From: Cyclobacteriaceae bacterium
Lineage (GTDB): Bacteria; Bacteroidota; Bacteroidia; Cytophagales; Cyclobacteriaceae
Assembly: GCA_028279155.1 (NCBI GenBank)
Contig: JANQST010000318.1
Coordinates: 1-8,173 of the forward strand
Length of the DNA: 8,173 nt
Reading direction: 5' to 3'
This document shows, in pieces, positions 1 to 7,500 of this stretch. Made by a program: the position numbers and the translations under genes. The stretch's first letter is position 1. Each line of letters starts with the position of its first letter. Under the pieces are notes generated by a model. It was given only the letters and a program-made list of their open reading frames with translations, was not told the origin of the DNA and searched no databases.

Positions 1-475
1 GACTTGAGTGAGTCCAATGGAAAATTTCATGTCCAGCGATAAAAAACATCGCTATCATTAGCACAAAGGCTATTGGGATCCACGACCCAAAAGCTAATGG
101 GATTCGCTTAATGCCAGCTGACCATCCAGCTTGTGCAGCATATTGAACTGCAAAGAAAAATACGCCTATTATGGCCAGTCCTCCGAAGAATACATTGTTG
201 ATCCAAATTCCAGCAAATAATCTTTTAACAGGACTAAAGCCAGCGTGATCTCCTCCGCCTTCTTCGCCATGATCTTCTTTACCATCTCCATATGGCTCTT
301 CGTCATGACCGTCAGTTACAGCTTCAACCTCATGGCTTTCTCCATGGCCAGCATCATGTCCGCCGGATCCCATAGTAAAATACCCTAGCGCGGTAAGAAC
401 TATGCCAGCCAGAAGAACAATTATTAACGTCTTCTTGGCTTTTTGAGTAAATTCAAATCTCTCTTCTGATACCAT
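1..475 (-). CDS. actF: Alternative complex III subunit ActF, N-terminal part (cut by window edge)
   Basis: This is the first 158 codons of an integral membrane protein that runs off the left edge. It starts at ATG 475, six bases after the actE stop, and begins MVSEERFEFTQKAKK. Membrane segments are visible at about residues 16-35, 90-115 and 127-147. Between the first two lies a loop rich in Gly, Asp, Glu and His (about residues 36-80, with His at 40, 44, 48, 57, 69 and 77). The third segment is followed by GHEIFHWTH (148-156). ActF is known as a multi-helix membrane subunit related to ActC (NrfD-like fold) and is implicated in quinol chemistry or proton movement. Assignment rests on position directly after actE and on general character; the rest of the gene is not in view. 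No terminator is seen, so the operon continues leftward. Confidence 0.88.
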   Translation of the reverse strand, partial: MVSEERFEFTQKAKKTLIIVLLAGIVLTALGYFTMGSGGHDAGHGESHEVEAVTDGHDEEPYGDGKEDHGEEGGGDHAGFSPVKRLFAGIWINNVFFGGLAIIGVFFFAVQYAAQAGWSAGIKRIPLAFGSWIPIAFVLMIAMFFIAGHEIFHWTHSS

Positions 476-481
476 AGTATC

Positions 482-1108
482 CTATTTCTTTTGTAGTTCT
501 TTTACATACCTGGCTATTCTCCACCGATCTTCAGGACTCACCTGAGATCCATGAGCGCCCATCAAACCTTTTCCATATGTAATGACATGGAAAATATGCC
601 CCTCTGAAAGTTCTAAATATGCAGCTCCCTTCAAGTTAGCCACACCCGCATATGCTTCAGCAACTTTGCCGTCTCCGTCACCACCAGCTCCGTGACAATG
701 TCCACAATAACTATCATAAAGTTCTTTGCCTTTTCTCACCACATTCTCATCGTCTGCTGGGATTGGACTTTCAACCAAAGCAGCTGCTTCTAGATCATCA
801 ACGGTGTATCTGTATGGTAGTGGTTGGCCTCTCCTAACAGTATTAGGAACAGGCTCTCTCATCGTCATTTGATAAGGGTTGTATGGATTGGAATTATAAA
901 ATTCACCATGTCCGTCCTCATCATTCGAATCCAGCCAGTTACCTGCATCTTCATCCGTGATTTGTGTCAAAGGCTCATAAGAAGTTGAATGATACATCTG
1001 CGGCGAATATTCCAATCCTGTATCATTTTCTCCTGCAGTACACGAGATCAAGAAAGATCCTGCTACAAGAAAAGCCAAATAGTTAAAATTCGTCTTTAAC
1101 ATTCTCAT
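482..1108 (-). CDS. actE: Alternative complex III subunit ActE, monoheme cytochrome c lipoprotein
   Basis: This 208-residue protein is a periplasmic cytochrome c anchored by lipid. The N-terminus has a short hydrophobic stretch ending in LISC, a lipobox with Cys23 as the likely lipidated residue. An acidic, Tyr/Asn/Pro-rich linker of about 100 residues follows (24-125). The cytochrome domain has one heme-binding site, CGHCH (135-139), then a Gly/Asp-rich turn and a candidate axial Met183 in YGKGLMGAHG. In characterised ACIII, ActE is a monoheme subunit that may pass electrons on from ActA. The start at 1108 overlaps the actD stop by four bases (ATGA), which suggests coupled translation. An alternative start at Met3 (1102) would give an equally good lipoprotein signal, so the first two residues are uncertain. 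Confidence 0.94.
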   Translation of the reverse strand: MRMLKTNFNYLAFLVAGSFLISCTAGENDTGLEYSPQMYHSTSYEPLTQITDEDAGNWLDSNDEDGHGEFYNSNPYNPYQMTMREPVPNTVRRGQPLPYRYTVDDLEAAALVESPIPADDENVVRKGKELYDSYCGHCHGAGGDGDGKVAEAYAGVANLKGAAYLELSEGHIFHVITYGKGLMGAHGSQVSPEDRWRIARYVKELQKK

Positions 1109-1632
1109 TCAAATGTTTTATTGTTTACTTCCGAAGCTCCGCTACCATCCACTATACTCTTGATCTCTGCCTCTTTTAAATCATTCTTGTCAAGATCAAT
1201 TGCCATGACGTGCTTATCATCTGTGATCCTGATATCATATATCCTTGGTCTGCCCCATGGTTTTAAGTTGCTCACTCCAAAAAAAGTACCAACCATTCCA
1301 AATGCGGCAAGCAAAACAGTCATTTCGAATGTTACTGGAATAAACGAAGGGATTGGAACAAAATCTTTTCCCCCTATAATCATTGGCCAATCAACTCCCA
1401 TCATACCGATCTGCATCGTAAGTGCCAGGGAAGTTCCTGTTATACCGAACATGAAAGCAGCTACTGACAACCAACTTCTTTTATATCCTAGCGCATCTTC
1501 AATTCCATGCACAGGAAATGGAGAATACACCTCTTCGATCTTAACTCCTTTTTCCCTGACTTGTTTGATGGCATCCATCAATACGTCTTCATCTTCATAG
1601 ACACCAAGTACGTAATTCGTTCCTTGCGACAT
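1105..1632 (-). CDS. actD: Alternative complex III subunit ActD (DUF3341 family)
   Basis: This 175-residue protein matches the DUF3341 family in architecture. A soluble N-terminal domain (about 1-52, starting TNYVLGVYEDEDVLMDAI) is followed by two membrane helices (about 54-75 and 97-121) and a short charged C-terminal domain. The segment EEVYSPFPVHGIEDALG (about 33-49) is the typical family block. No heme or iron-sulfur motif is present, as expected for ActD, which is a small structural membrane subunit that packs against the core of ACIII. Its precise role is not established. The gene begins two bases after the actC stop and ends inside the actE start (ATGA overlap). The opposite strand is open over much of this gene, but it shows no independent coding features. 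Confidence 0.94.
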   Translation of the reverse strand: MSQGTNYVLGVYEDEDVLMDAIKQVREKGVKIEEVYSPFPVHGIEDALGYKRSWLSVAAFMFGITGTSLALTMQIGMMGVDWPMIIGGKDFVPIPSFIPVTFEMTVLLAAFGMVGTFFGVSNLKPWGRPRIYDIRITDDKHVMAIDLDKNDLKEAEIKSIVDGSGASEVNNKTFE

Positions 1633-1634
1633 AT

Positions 1635-2996
1635 TTATTTCTTTTGTCCGGTTGCTTTAATAATACTTTTTACTTCCGCCATATTGATCACCGGGAAAAA
1701 TTTAGCGAACAAGAAGAACGCCGTGAAAAATACCCCGAATGAAAATACATAGGTTCCAATGTCAACTGCTGTTGGATAGAACATTGCCCAGCTTGATGGT
1801 AGGAAATCTCTATGTAGTGACGTTACAATGATCACAAATCGTTCGAACCACATTCCAATATTTACAATAATTGATATTACAAATGTGGCTGCCAGGTTGG
1901 TTCTAATTTTCTTAAACCAGAACAACTGTGGTGAGATCACATTACAAGTCATCATTGACCAGTAAGCCCACCAGTAAGGACCAGTTGCCCTGTTGATGAA
2001 AGCGTATTGTTCCGCTTCCACCTGGGAGTACCATGCGATAAAGAACTCTGTGATATATGCAATCCCTACAATAGAGCCTGTGACAATGATGATGACATTC
2101 ATCATCTCAATATGTTCAATGGTTATATAATCTTCCAGTTTATAAACTTTCCTAGTTACCAACAAGAGTGTTAGTACCATTGCGAACCCTGAGAAAATCG
2201 CACCAGCCACAAAGTACGGTGGGAATATCGTGGTATGCCATCCTGGAATAACTGAAGTGGCAAAGTCGAAGGATACAATGGTATGTACTGAAAGTACAAG
2301 TGGTGTTGCAAGTCCAGCCAGAACTAATGCGACTGTTTCATAGTGGCTCCAGGTCTTGGCTCCTCCAGTCCATCCAAAACTTAGCGCTCCGTAGATTGCT
2401 TTTGAAACCTTATTTGTCGCACGGTCTCGAATTGAAGCAAAATCAGGAATTAAACCAATGTACCAAAAGACTAGAGAAACAGAAAAATACGTTGATATCG
2501 CAAAAACATCCCACAATAACGGCGAGTTGAAGTTAACCCAAAGTGAACCAAATGTATTTGGCAATGGGAACATCCAGTAAAATGCTAGCCAAGGTCTTCC
2601 AGTGTGGAGAATTGGAAATAGAGCAGCACAGATTACGGCAAAAATGGTCATCGCTTCCGCAGCTCTGTTAATAGACATTCTCCACCGTTGTCTAAACAGC
2701 AAAAGAATCGCCGAGATCAGCGTTCCAGCGTGACCGATACCAACCCACCATACGAAGTTGGTGATATCCCAGGCCCATCCTACGGTCTTATTCAGACCCC
2801 ACATACCGATTCCATTCCAAAGTAATAGGTAGACAGCATAAGCCCCGACAGCTAATAAGGCTAGTGAAACAGCCATCGCCATCATCCACAATTTGGTGGG
2901 CTTTTCTTCTACTCTACTGCATATATCCTCGGTAACATCATGGACAGTCTTTCCACCTGTTACTAAGGGTATTCTTACTTCTGATTCTGCATGCAT
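1635..2996 (-). CDS. actC: Alternative complex III subunit ActC, NrfD/PsrC-type quinol-interacting membrane subunit
   Basis: This 453-residue protein is an NrfD/polysulfide-reductase-PsrC type membrane subunit. Ten hydrophobic segments can be placed at about residues 37-60, 78-101, 111-131, 157-180, 219-240, 258-281, 298-322, 340-361, 368-391 and 409-433. Recognisable blocks are VGIGHAGTLISAILLLFRQ (85-103), LFPILHTGRPW (126-136), and SPLLWDVFAISTYFS (158-172). In related structures the quinol site lies on the periplasmic side, next to the [3Fe-4S] cluster of ActB. His131 and Asp163 are my candidates for quinol or proton handling, by inference. The start codon overlaps the actB stop by one base (TAATG), so translation is probably coupled. 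Length and helix count are normal for the family, with no sign of damage. Confidence 0.96.
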   Translation of the reverse strand: MHAESEVRIPLVTGGKTVHDVTEDICSRVEEKPTKLWMMAMAVSLALLAVGAYAVYLLLWNGIGMWGLNKTVGWAWDITNFVWWVGIGHAGTLISAILLLFRQRWRMSINRAAEAMTIFAVICAALFPILHTGRPWLAFYWMFPLPNTFGSLWVNFNSPLLWDVFAISTYFSVSLVFWYIGLIPDFASIRDRATNKVSKAIYGALSFGWTGGAKTWSHYETVALVLAGLATPLVLSVHTIVSFDFATSVIPGWHTTIFPPYFVAGAIFSGFAMVLTLLLVTRKVYKLEDYITIEHIEMMNVIIIVTGSIVGIAYITEFFIAWYSQVEAEQYAFINRATGPYWWAYWSMMTCNVISPQLFWFKKIRTNLAATFVISIIVNIGMWFERFVIIVTSLHRDFLPSSWAMFYPTAVDIGTYVFSFGVFFTAFFLFAKFFPVINMAEVKSIIKATGQKK

Positions 2997-5900
2997 TATG
3001 CTTCGACTTTATCTTTGTTTTCGTCTTTATTTCTAACCTTAGTCAAATACCATACATTCGGCATCACTCTCAATTCTTCCAGCACATGGTATGCTCTTGG
3101 TTCTTTTGCTTCTACACCTTTCTCCCTCTCTTTAATCTTAAGTTTCTTATAAATTTTACTGTTCGAATCTTTCATGTCTCCGAAAGTAAGTGCATCTGCC
3201 GGACACGCTTTCACACATGCGGTAGTGATCTCACCATCTTTCGGTCTTCGCGATTCTTTCTTTGCTTGAAGTTTACCAGCCTGGATTCTCTGAACACAAA
3301 GTGAACATTTCTCCATCACCCCTCTTGATCTGACAGTAACATCTGGGTTCAATACCATTTTCCCAAGATCATTGTTCATCGCCAGGTTGGTATCGAATTG
3401 AGAATTATCGTGGTATTTAAACCAGTTGAATCTTCTCACTTTATAAGGACAGTTGTTTGCGCAATATCTTGTTCCAACGCATCTATTGTAGGCCATCATA
3501 TTCAGACCTTCTGTACTATGAGTGGTAGCTGCTACCGGACAAACAGTCTCACAAGGAGCAGCATTACAATGCTGGCACATCATTGGCTGGAAAGTAACCT
3601 CAGGATTTTCTTCTGGAGCTTCTTTATTCTCTCTGCCCTCTTCCCCTCTACTACTATAGTAACGGTCTATCCTTATCCAGTGCATCTCTCTACGGTTCAA
3701 CACTTCTTCTTTGCCAACAACTGGAATATTGTTTTCTGTCTGACAAGCAATCGTACATGTACCACATCCAGTACATGAATTCAAGTCAACAATCATCCCC
3801 CAGTGGTGATTGTCATACTTGTGATCCTTCCAAAGGGAAATCGTATATGGATGTTCTTTACCTGTAGAAGCAGAAATCTCCGGTTTATATCTTCCTTCGC
3901 TTGGATCTTTCTGATACTTCTTTAAAATAGTTTCTTGAATGACTGTTTCTCTTCCAGAATAAGTTTGACTAGTTTGAGTCTGGGCTACCTGGTAATCTCC
4001 TTCCGGACCTGAAATAGAAACGCCAGTATTAGTATAACTTAAGCCAGAAGATGTAGAACTAACAAGCTGGTAGGCATTAACTCCCAGGTTATCAGCTACT
4101 TTCCCCCCATTCATTCTACCATAGCCTAAAGCTAATCCAACGGTTCCATCCGCCTGACCTGGTTGAGGAATTACAGGCACCTGAAGACTTGTTCCATTAA
4201 CAGAAATTGTCACCAACTTCGCCACCATTCGTTCTGAATCGTAATTCAATCCATTTTCCCTGGCGTACTTCAATGAAACCGTCAAATAATTATCCCAACA
4301 AGCTTTTGTTATCGGGTCAGGCATCTCCTGCAACCATGGGTTGTTTGCTTGAATACCATCCCCAATTGAATAGTTGGAATATACTACTAGTTCAGTTCCT
4401 GAACCCGATAATGATCCAATTGATGATGCAACAACTTGAGTATCTACTGAAACTGAACTCGCGTTTCCTTCATTTCCATTATCATAGACACCATCATGTA
4501 GGCATTTATCCCAAAAACCGTCAAAGTTTCCAGAAGCGTATGAAGTCCATCCTGCTCGCAAGAAGTCGTAATAACTGTCACTATTCTCACCCCATCTAAG
4601 AAAGGATTCTTGCGCCTGTCTGGTGTTGAAAATATTGGATATTGTTGGTTGAGAAAGACTTAATTGACCTGTTACAGGTTCAAAGTCATTCCATGACTCA
4701 AGATAATGGTTATCCGGAGCTAAATATTTTACAACAGCCGTTGTCTCATCATTTCTATCTGAAGTAGAGATTGAGGTTTTCGCTTTTCCTATAGAAGTTG
4801 AAATTTCTCCTCCAAGTGGATGATCATAGACAGGATTACAGTTGTAGAAAACCACACCGTCTACCTGGCCTTGCTTCAACTCATTGACAAATGTTGAAAA
4901 AGCACTGTCACTTCCCTTTCTTGTGTTGTTCGATTTAGAAGTATCGATTGTGGTACCATAGGCACCAAGTAAATCATTGATTGCAATCACCATCTGCTGA
5001 ACATTCGAATCGTTTGATCCGCTGATGACGATTGAGTTCGCTTTTGAATTCCACTGGTCATTGGCAGCTCTTTCAAGATTGACAGAGTTTTCTGCCTTGG
5101 GAATTCCAACTGTATTGACCCCAGCCTTCTGAGCAAGCAAATTATATAATGTACCTATATATATTCCTTCTTGAGATGGCTTGATTGGATCTCTATAGTC
5201 AGCATTTGAGCCGGTAAGTGAAAGGTTGGCTTCAAATGAATACAGTCGAGACATCTCCTTTTTGTTATCATCAAGTTTCCTGGTAGAAGTAAATTGACGA
5301 TTATTCAGTGTTTGATTTGGCCAGTTACCAAGGAAATCAGCATTGAATGAAACAATTGTTTTGGCCTTAGAGAAGTCATGAACAGGGTAAGCTCTGTTTC
5401 CAGTAGCAGCTTCATATGCATCAAGCAGTCCACTCATCGAAACGGGATCGTATTGAACCCATTCTACATTTCCGTACTTAGCATTTAGAACATCAACCGC
5501 TCGTTGAGTAGAAGGACTACAATTCGAATAAGAAACAATAACAGTCTTTCCTGAATTGGATCCCAGTTCAGCTTTAATCCGATTATCTAACTCGTCCCAT
5601 TCGGTGTCCTGTCCGTCAACCTTTGGATTTTGGATTCTTTGTTGATCATAAAGGGATAGTACCGAAGCTTCGATTTGGGTGGTTGTTCCTCCACCACTAA
5701 CACTTGAAAGATCGTTACCTTCTATTTTTATAGGTCTTCCTTCTCTGGTCTTAACGACAACACTACATACTTCATTTCCCATTGAATAGGTTGAAGCATA
5801 ATAATTAGCTACACCTGGATCCAGATCAACAGGCTTATTTACATATGGGATCGCTTTTCTTACAGGAGCTTCGCATGCTGCCAATGAAACTGCCGCCATT

Positions 5901-6061
5901 CCAAAGCCCATCATCTTTAAGAAGTCTCTTCTGGTGGGATCGCCCTCTTCATTTCCATTGATTGGCAAGTATTCAGGAAATTCTTTTGCTGAACGTTCTT
6001 TGAATTCAGGAGTAGCCTCCAACTGTTCGATTCCTTTCCAGTATGTCTTATTCTCTTTCAT
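2996..6061 (-). CDS. actB: Alternative complex III subunit ActB, fused molybdopterin-oxidoreductase-like and iron-sulfur protein
   Basis: This 1021-residue protein is the electron-transfer core of ACIII. The leader is the extended Tat type found in this family (YWKGIEQL near the start), with TRRDFLK at 43-49 and a hydrophobic stretch ending in the lipobox LAAC, Cys63. It should therefore be exported folded and lipid-anchored. Residues about 95-690 resemble a molybdopterin oxidoreductase (TREGRPIKIEGN, 105-116) but lack the usual N-terminal iron-sulfur cysteines. ACIII homologues carry no molybdenum cofactor here. The C-terminal domain (about 750-990) has four cysteine groups: 763/766/769/773, 829/832/837/841, 861/867/871 and 919/922/949/953. 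The third group has Thr864 where a fourth Cys would sit, which fits one [3Fe-4S] and three [4Fe-4S] clusters. The gene starts 24 bases after actA with no clear Shine-Dalgarno site. Confidence 0.96.
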   Translation of the reverse strand: MKENKTYWKGIEQLEATPEFKERSAKEFPEYLPINGNEEGDPTRRDFLKMMGFGMAAVSLAACEAPVRKAIPYVNKPVDLDPGVANYYASTYSMGNEVCSVVVKTREGRPIKIEGNDLSSVSGGGTTTQIEASVLSLYDQQRIQNPKVDGQDTEWDELDNRIKAELGSNSGKTVIVSYSNCSPSTQRAVDVLNAKYGNVEWVQYDPVSMSGLLDAYEAATGNRAYPVHDFSKAKTIVSFNADFLGNWPNQTLNNRQFTSTRKLDDNKKEMSRLYSFEANLSLTGSNADYRDPIKPSQEGIYIGTLYNLLAQKAGVNTVGIPKAENSVNLERAANDQWNSKANSIVISGSNDSNVQQMVIAINDLLGAYGTTIDTSKSNNTRKGSDSAFSTFVNELKQGQVDGVVFYNCNPVYDHPLGGEISTSIGKAKTSISTSDRNDETTAVVKYLAPDNHYLESWNDFEPVTGQLSLSQPTISNIFNTRQAQESFLRWGENSDSYYDFLRAGWTSYASGNFDGFWDKCLHDGVYDNGNEGNASSVSVDTQVVASSIGSLSGSGTELVVYSNYSIGDGIQANNPWLQEMPDPITKACWDNYLTVSLKYARENGLNYDSERMVAKLVTISVNGTSLQVPVIPQPGQADGTVGLALGYGRMNGGKVADNLGVNAYQLVSSTSSGLSYTNTGVSISGPEGDYQVAQTQTSQTYSGRETVIQETILKKYQKDPSEGRYKPEISASTGKEHPYTISLWKDHKYDNHHWGMIVDLNSCTGCGTCTIACQTENNIPVVGKEEVLNRREMHWIRIDRYYSSRGEEGRENKEAPEENPEVTFQPMMCQHCNAAPCETVCPVAATTHSTEGLNMMAYNRCVGTRYCANNCPYKVRRFNWFKYHDNSQFDTNLAMNNDLGKMVLNPDVTVRSRGVMEKCSLCVQRIQAGKLQAKKESRRPKDGEITTACVKACPADALTFGDMKDSNSKIYKKLKIKEREKGVEAKEPRAYHVLEELRVMPNVWYLTKVRNKDENKDKVEA

Positions 6062-6085
6062 ATAGATTAGATCAGTCGATGAATA

Positions 6086-7339
6086 TTAGTAGTGACACTT
6101 CGCACATTCCAAACCTCCGATATCTTCTACCTTCATCGGTTCTTTACTTCGCTCTGAATGCAACTTCACTAACTCGTTATAATATTCATTTCCTTTAGTA
6201 TTAACATCTGTTTCTCGATGGCAATTGATACACCAGCCCATAGTTAAATTTGAGTACTGATAAACCACCTCCATTTCTTCAATCGGCCCATGACATGTCT
6301 GGCATTCAAGTTCGGCAACATCAACATGTTGTGAGTGATTGAAGTATGCCAGATCAGGTAGGTTGTGAATTCTTACCCACTCGATTGGTTTGGTATTCGT
6401 GCCATAGGTCTGTGTTGATGGGTCATAGTCAATCGCAGCATAGATCTTTTGGATTTCCTCAGATTCACTCTTCACTTGTGTATGACAGTTCATACAAATG
6501 TTTGGAGAAGGAATGTTTGCTGATCGTGACTTTCTTACTCCGGTATGGCAGTATTGACAATCAATTTCATATTGGCCTGCATGAATTTTGTGAGAGAAAG
6601 CGATTGGCTGGGTTGGCTGATATCCTGTTTGGACTCCGATGGTAAATGCACCATCTATTAATGTTTTTAGAACCAGGAGTGTAAATACAAATACTACAAG
6701 GCCAAGAAACGAGTTGCTCTTCAAGGTAGCCATCAAATCAAATGATTGACCAACTAACTCTTCTTCTTCTTCGCCTAGGTCCTTACGTTCTCTTAAGTAC
6801 TTGGTAAGTGTGTTTGCTGCAATCACCAAAGCAATCAATGCTAACACAAGTACAACGACTAATATTATAATGACAGCCGTTAAGTATGAAGATGAAACAG
6901 AGTCACCTTCCGCTGCTCCGGTCGCGGCAACAGCAACTTCCTCAACAGGTGGGCCCTTGATCGTTTCAGCTTGAATGTATGCAAGAAGTTCCATGACCTC
7001 ATCATCCGAAAATGGATAAGCAGTCATTTGTGTTTTGTTGTACTCCTCATAAATGGCGATAGCATCAGGATCCCCAGATGCAATCAATGCTTGCGAGTTC
7101 TTGATCCAAGCCTGAAGCCAATCAATGGTACGCTTTTCGTAAACACCAGCAAGAGCAGGACCAATCACTTTTTTGTGAACTTGGTGACACTGAGTACAGT
7201 TGGCTTTAAAGGTTGATTCTCCGGCAGCAATCACTGCCTCATCAGATGATATTTCCTGAGCAAAAACGGCCGTTACCATCAGGTAACCAAAAGCAGAAAT
7301 TAGTACTTTTTTGGTCAGGTCGGTTACTTTTTTTGACAT
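6086..7339 (-). CDS. actA: Alternative complex III subunit ActA, multiheme cytochrome c (monoheme domain plus pentaheme domain)
   Basis: I choose ATG 7339, giving 417 residues starting MSKKVTDLTKKVLISAFGY, because this gives a clean signal peptide (possible cleavage after VFA27). The in-frame ATG at 7444 would put 35 residues in front of it and would lie upstream of the likely promoter. Residues about 32-125 form a cytochrome c domain with CTQCH (48-52) and candidate axial Met105. A helix at 152-175 and an acidic cytosolic loop (ERKDLGEEEEE) lead to a second helix at 209-228. The periplasmic C-terminal domain has five sites: CQYCH 261-265, CMNCH 282-286, CQTCH 346-350, CINCH 370-374 and CAKCH 412-416. 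The protein ends one residue after the last heme His. His250, His253, His335 and His338 are candidate distal ligands. The pentaheme part takes electrons from ActB. The gene heads the operon. Confidence 0.94.
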   Translation of the reverse strand: MSKKVTDLTKKVLISAFGYLMVTAVFAQEISSDEAVIAAGESTFKANCTQCHQVHKKVIGPALAGVYEKRTIDWLQAWIKNSQALIASGDPDAIAIYEEYNKTQMTAYPFSDDEVMELLAYIQAETIKGPPVEEVAVAATGAAEGDSVSSSYLTAVIIILVVVLVLALIALVIAANTLTKYLRERKDLGEEEEELVGQSFDLMATLKSNSFLGLVVFVFTLLVLKTLIDGAFTIGVQTGYQPTQPIAFSHKIHAGQYEIDCQYCHTGVRKSRSANIPSPNICMNCHTQVKSESEEIQKIYAAIDYDPSTQTYGTNTKPIEWVRIHNLPDLAYFNHSQHVDVAELECQTCHGPIEEMEVVYQYSNLTMGWCINCHRETDVNTKGNEYYNELVKLHSERSKEPMKVEDIGGLECAKCHY

Positions 7340-7369
7340 GTATTTCAAAGGCTTGAAATCAAACTCGCA

Positions 7370-7377
7370 CAAATGTA
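7370..7377 (-). promoter_or_regulatory. Candidate -7 element of the act operon promoter
   Basis: Reading the minus strand, TACATTTG matches the Bacteroidota -7 consensus TAnnTTTG at every fixed position. Transcription would start near 7363, leaving a leader of about 24 bases before the actA ATG at 7339. No clear TTG of the -33 element is seen at the usual distance, so the promoter may be weak or activator-dependent. Bases further upstream hold two inverted repeats that could bind a regulator. Confidence 0.5.
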
Positions 7378-7412
7378 ATATGGGGTTGAATTCTGTGTGT
7401 ATAAAAGTGGAC

Positions 7413-7431
7413 GAAAGTTCATGAAACTTTC
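7413..7431. repeat. Inverted repeat, 7-bp arms, next to the 21-bp palindrome
   Basis: GAAAGTT and AACTTTC form 7-bp arms around the five bases CATGA. The repeat abuts the 21-bp palindrome at 7432, so the two form one 40-base block of dyad symmetry upstream of the act promoter. It could be a second operator. There is no T-run next to it, so a terminator is unlikely. Confidence 0.4.
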
Positions 7432-7452
7432 TATTTAGAATCATTCTAAATA
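7432..7452. promoter_or_regulatory. Perfect 21-bp palindrome, candidate operator upstream of actA
   Basis: The arms TATTTAGAAT and ATTCTAAATA are perfect inverted copies around a single central C at 7442. The inner part, TTAGAAT-C-ATTCTAA, has the 7-1-7 layout of Fur-family boxes and differs from the PerR box (TTATAATnATTATAA) at one base per half. The centre lies about 65 bases upstream of the candidate -7 element. Binding of a Fur-family regulator is inference. A different dimeric regulator is equally possible. Confidence 0.5.
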
Positions 7453-7500
7453 AAATTACAGTATTTAAGTGACCTGATCACCATACAAAATCTTATTAAA

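Noticed and set aside
1121..1600. A 159-codon open frame on the plus strand opposite actD
   Set aside because: It lies antisense to a well-supported DUF3341 gene, has no recognisable domain, and has the composition expected of a shadow frame.
3398..4599. Plus-strand open frames of 126 and 130 codons opposite actB
   Set aside because: Both lie antisense to the conserved ActB coding sequence and show no family features or plausible promoters.
2996..6061. ActB as an active molybdenum oxidoreductase
   Set aside because: The N-terminal iron-sulfur cysteines typical of molybdenum enzymes are missing, and the fusion and gene order identify it as ActB, whose homologues carry no molybdenum cofactor.
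2996..6061. Polysulfide, tetrathionate or nitrite (Nrf) reductase operon
   Set aside because: The NrfD-like and NrfC-like parts alone would allow this, but the combination with DUF3341, a monoheme lipoprotein cytochrome and the multiheme ActA is specific for alternative complex III.
6346..7216. Plus-strand open frames opposite actA
   Set aside because: They are shadows of the multiheme cytochrome gene, and their Cys content comes from the opposite strand's repeated heme motifs.
7468..7482. CRP-like site GTGAcctgaTCAC in the intergenic region
   Set aside because: The half-sites are spaced by five bases instead of six and the outer bases do not match, so it is a poor fit.
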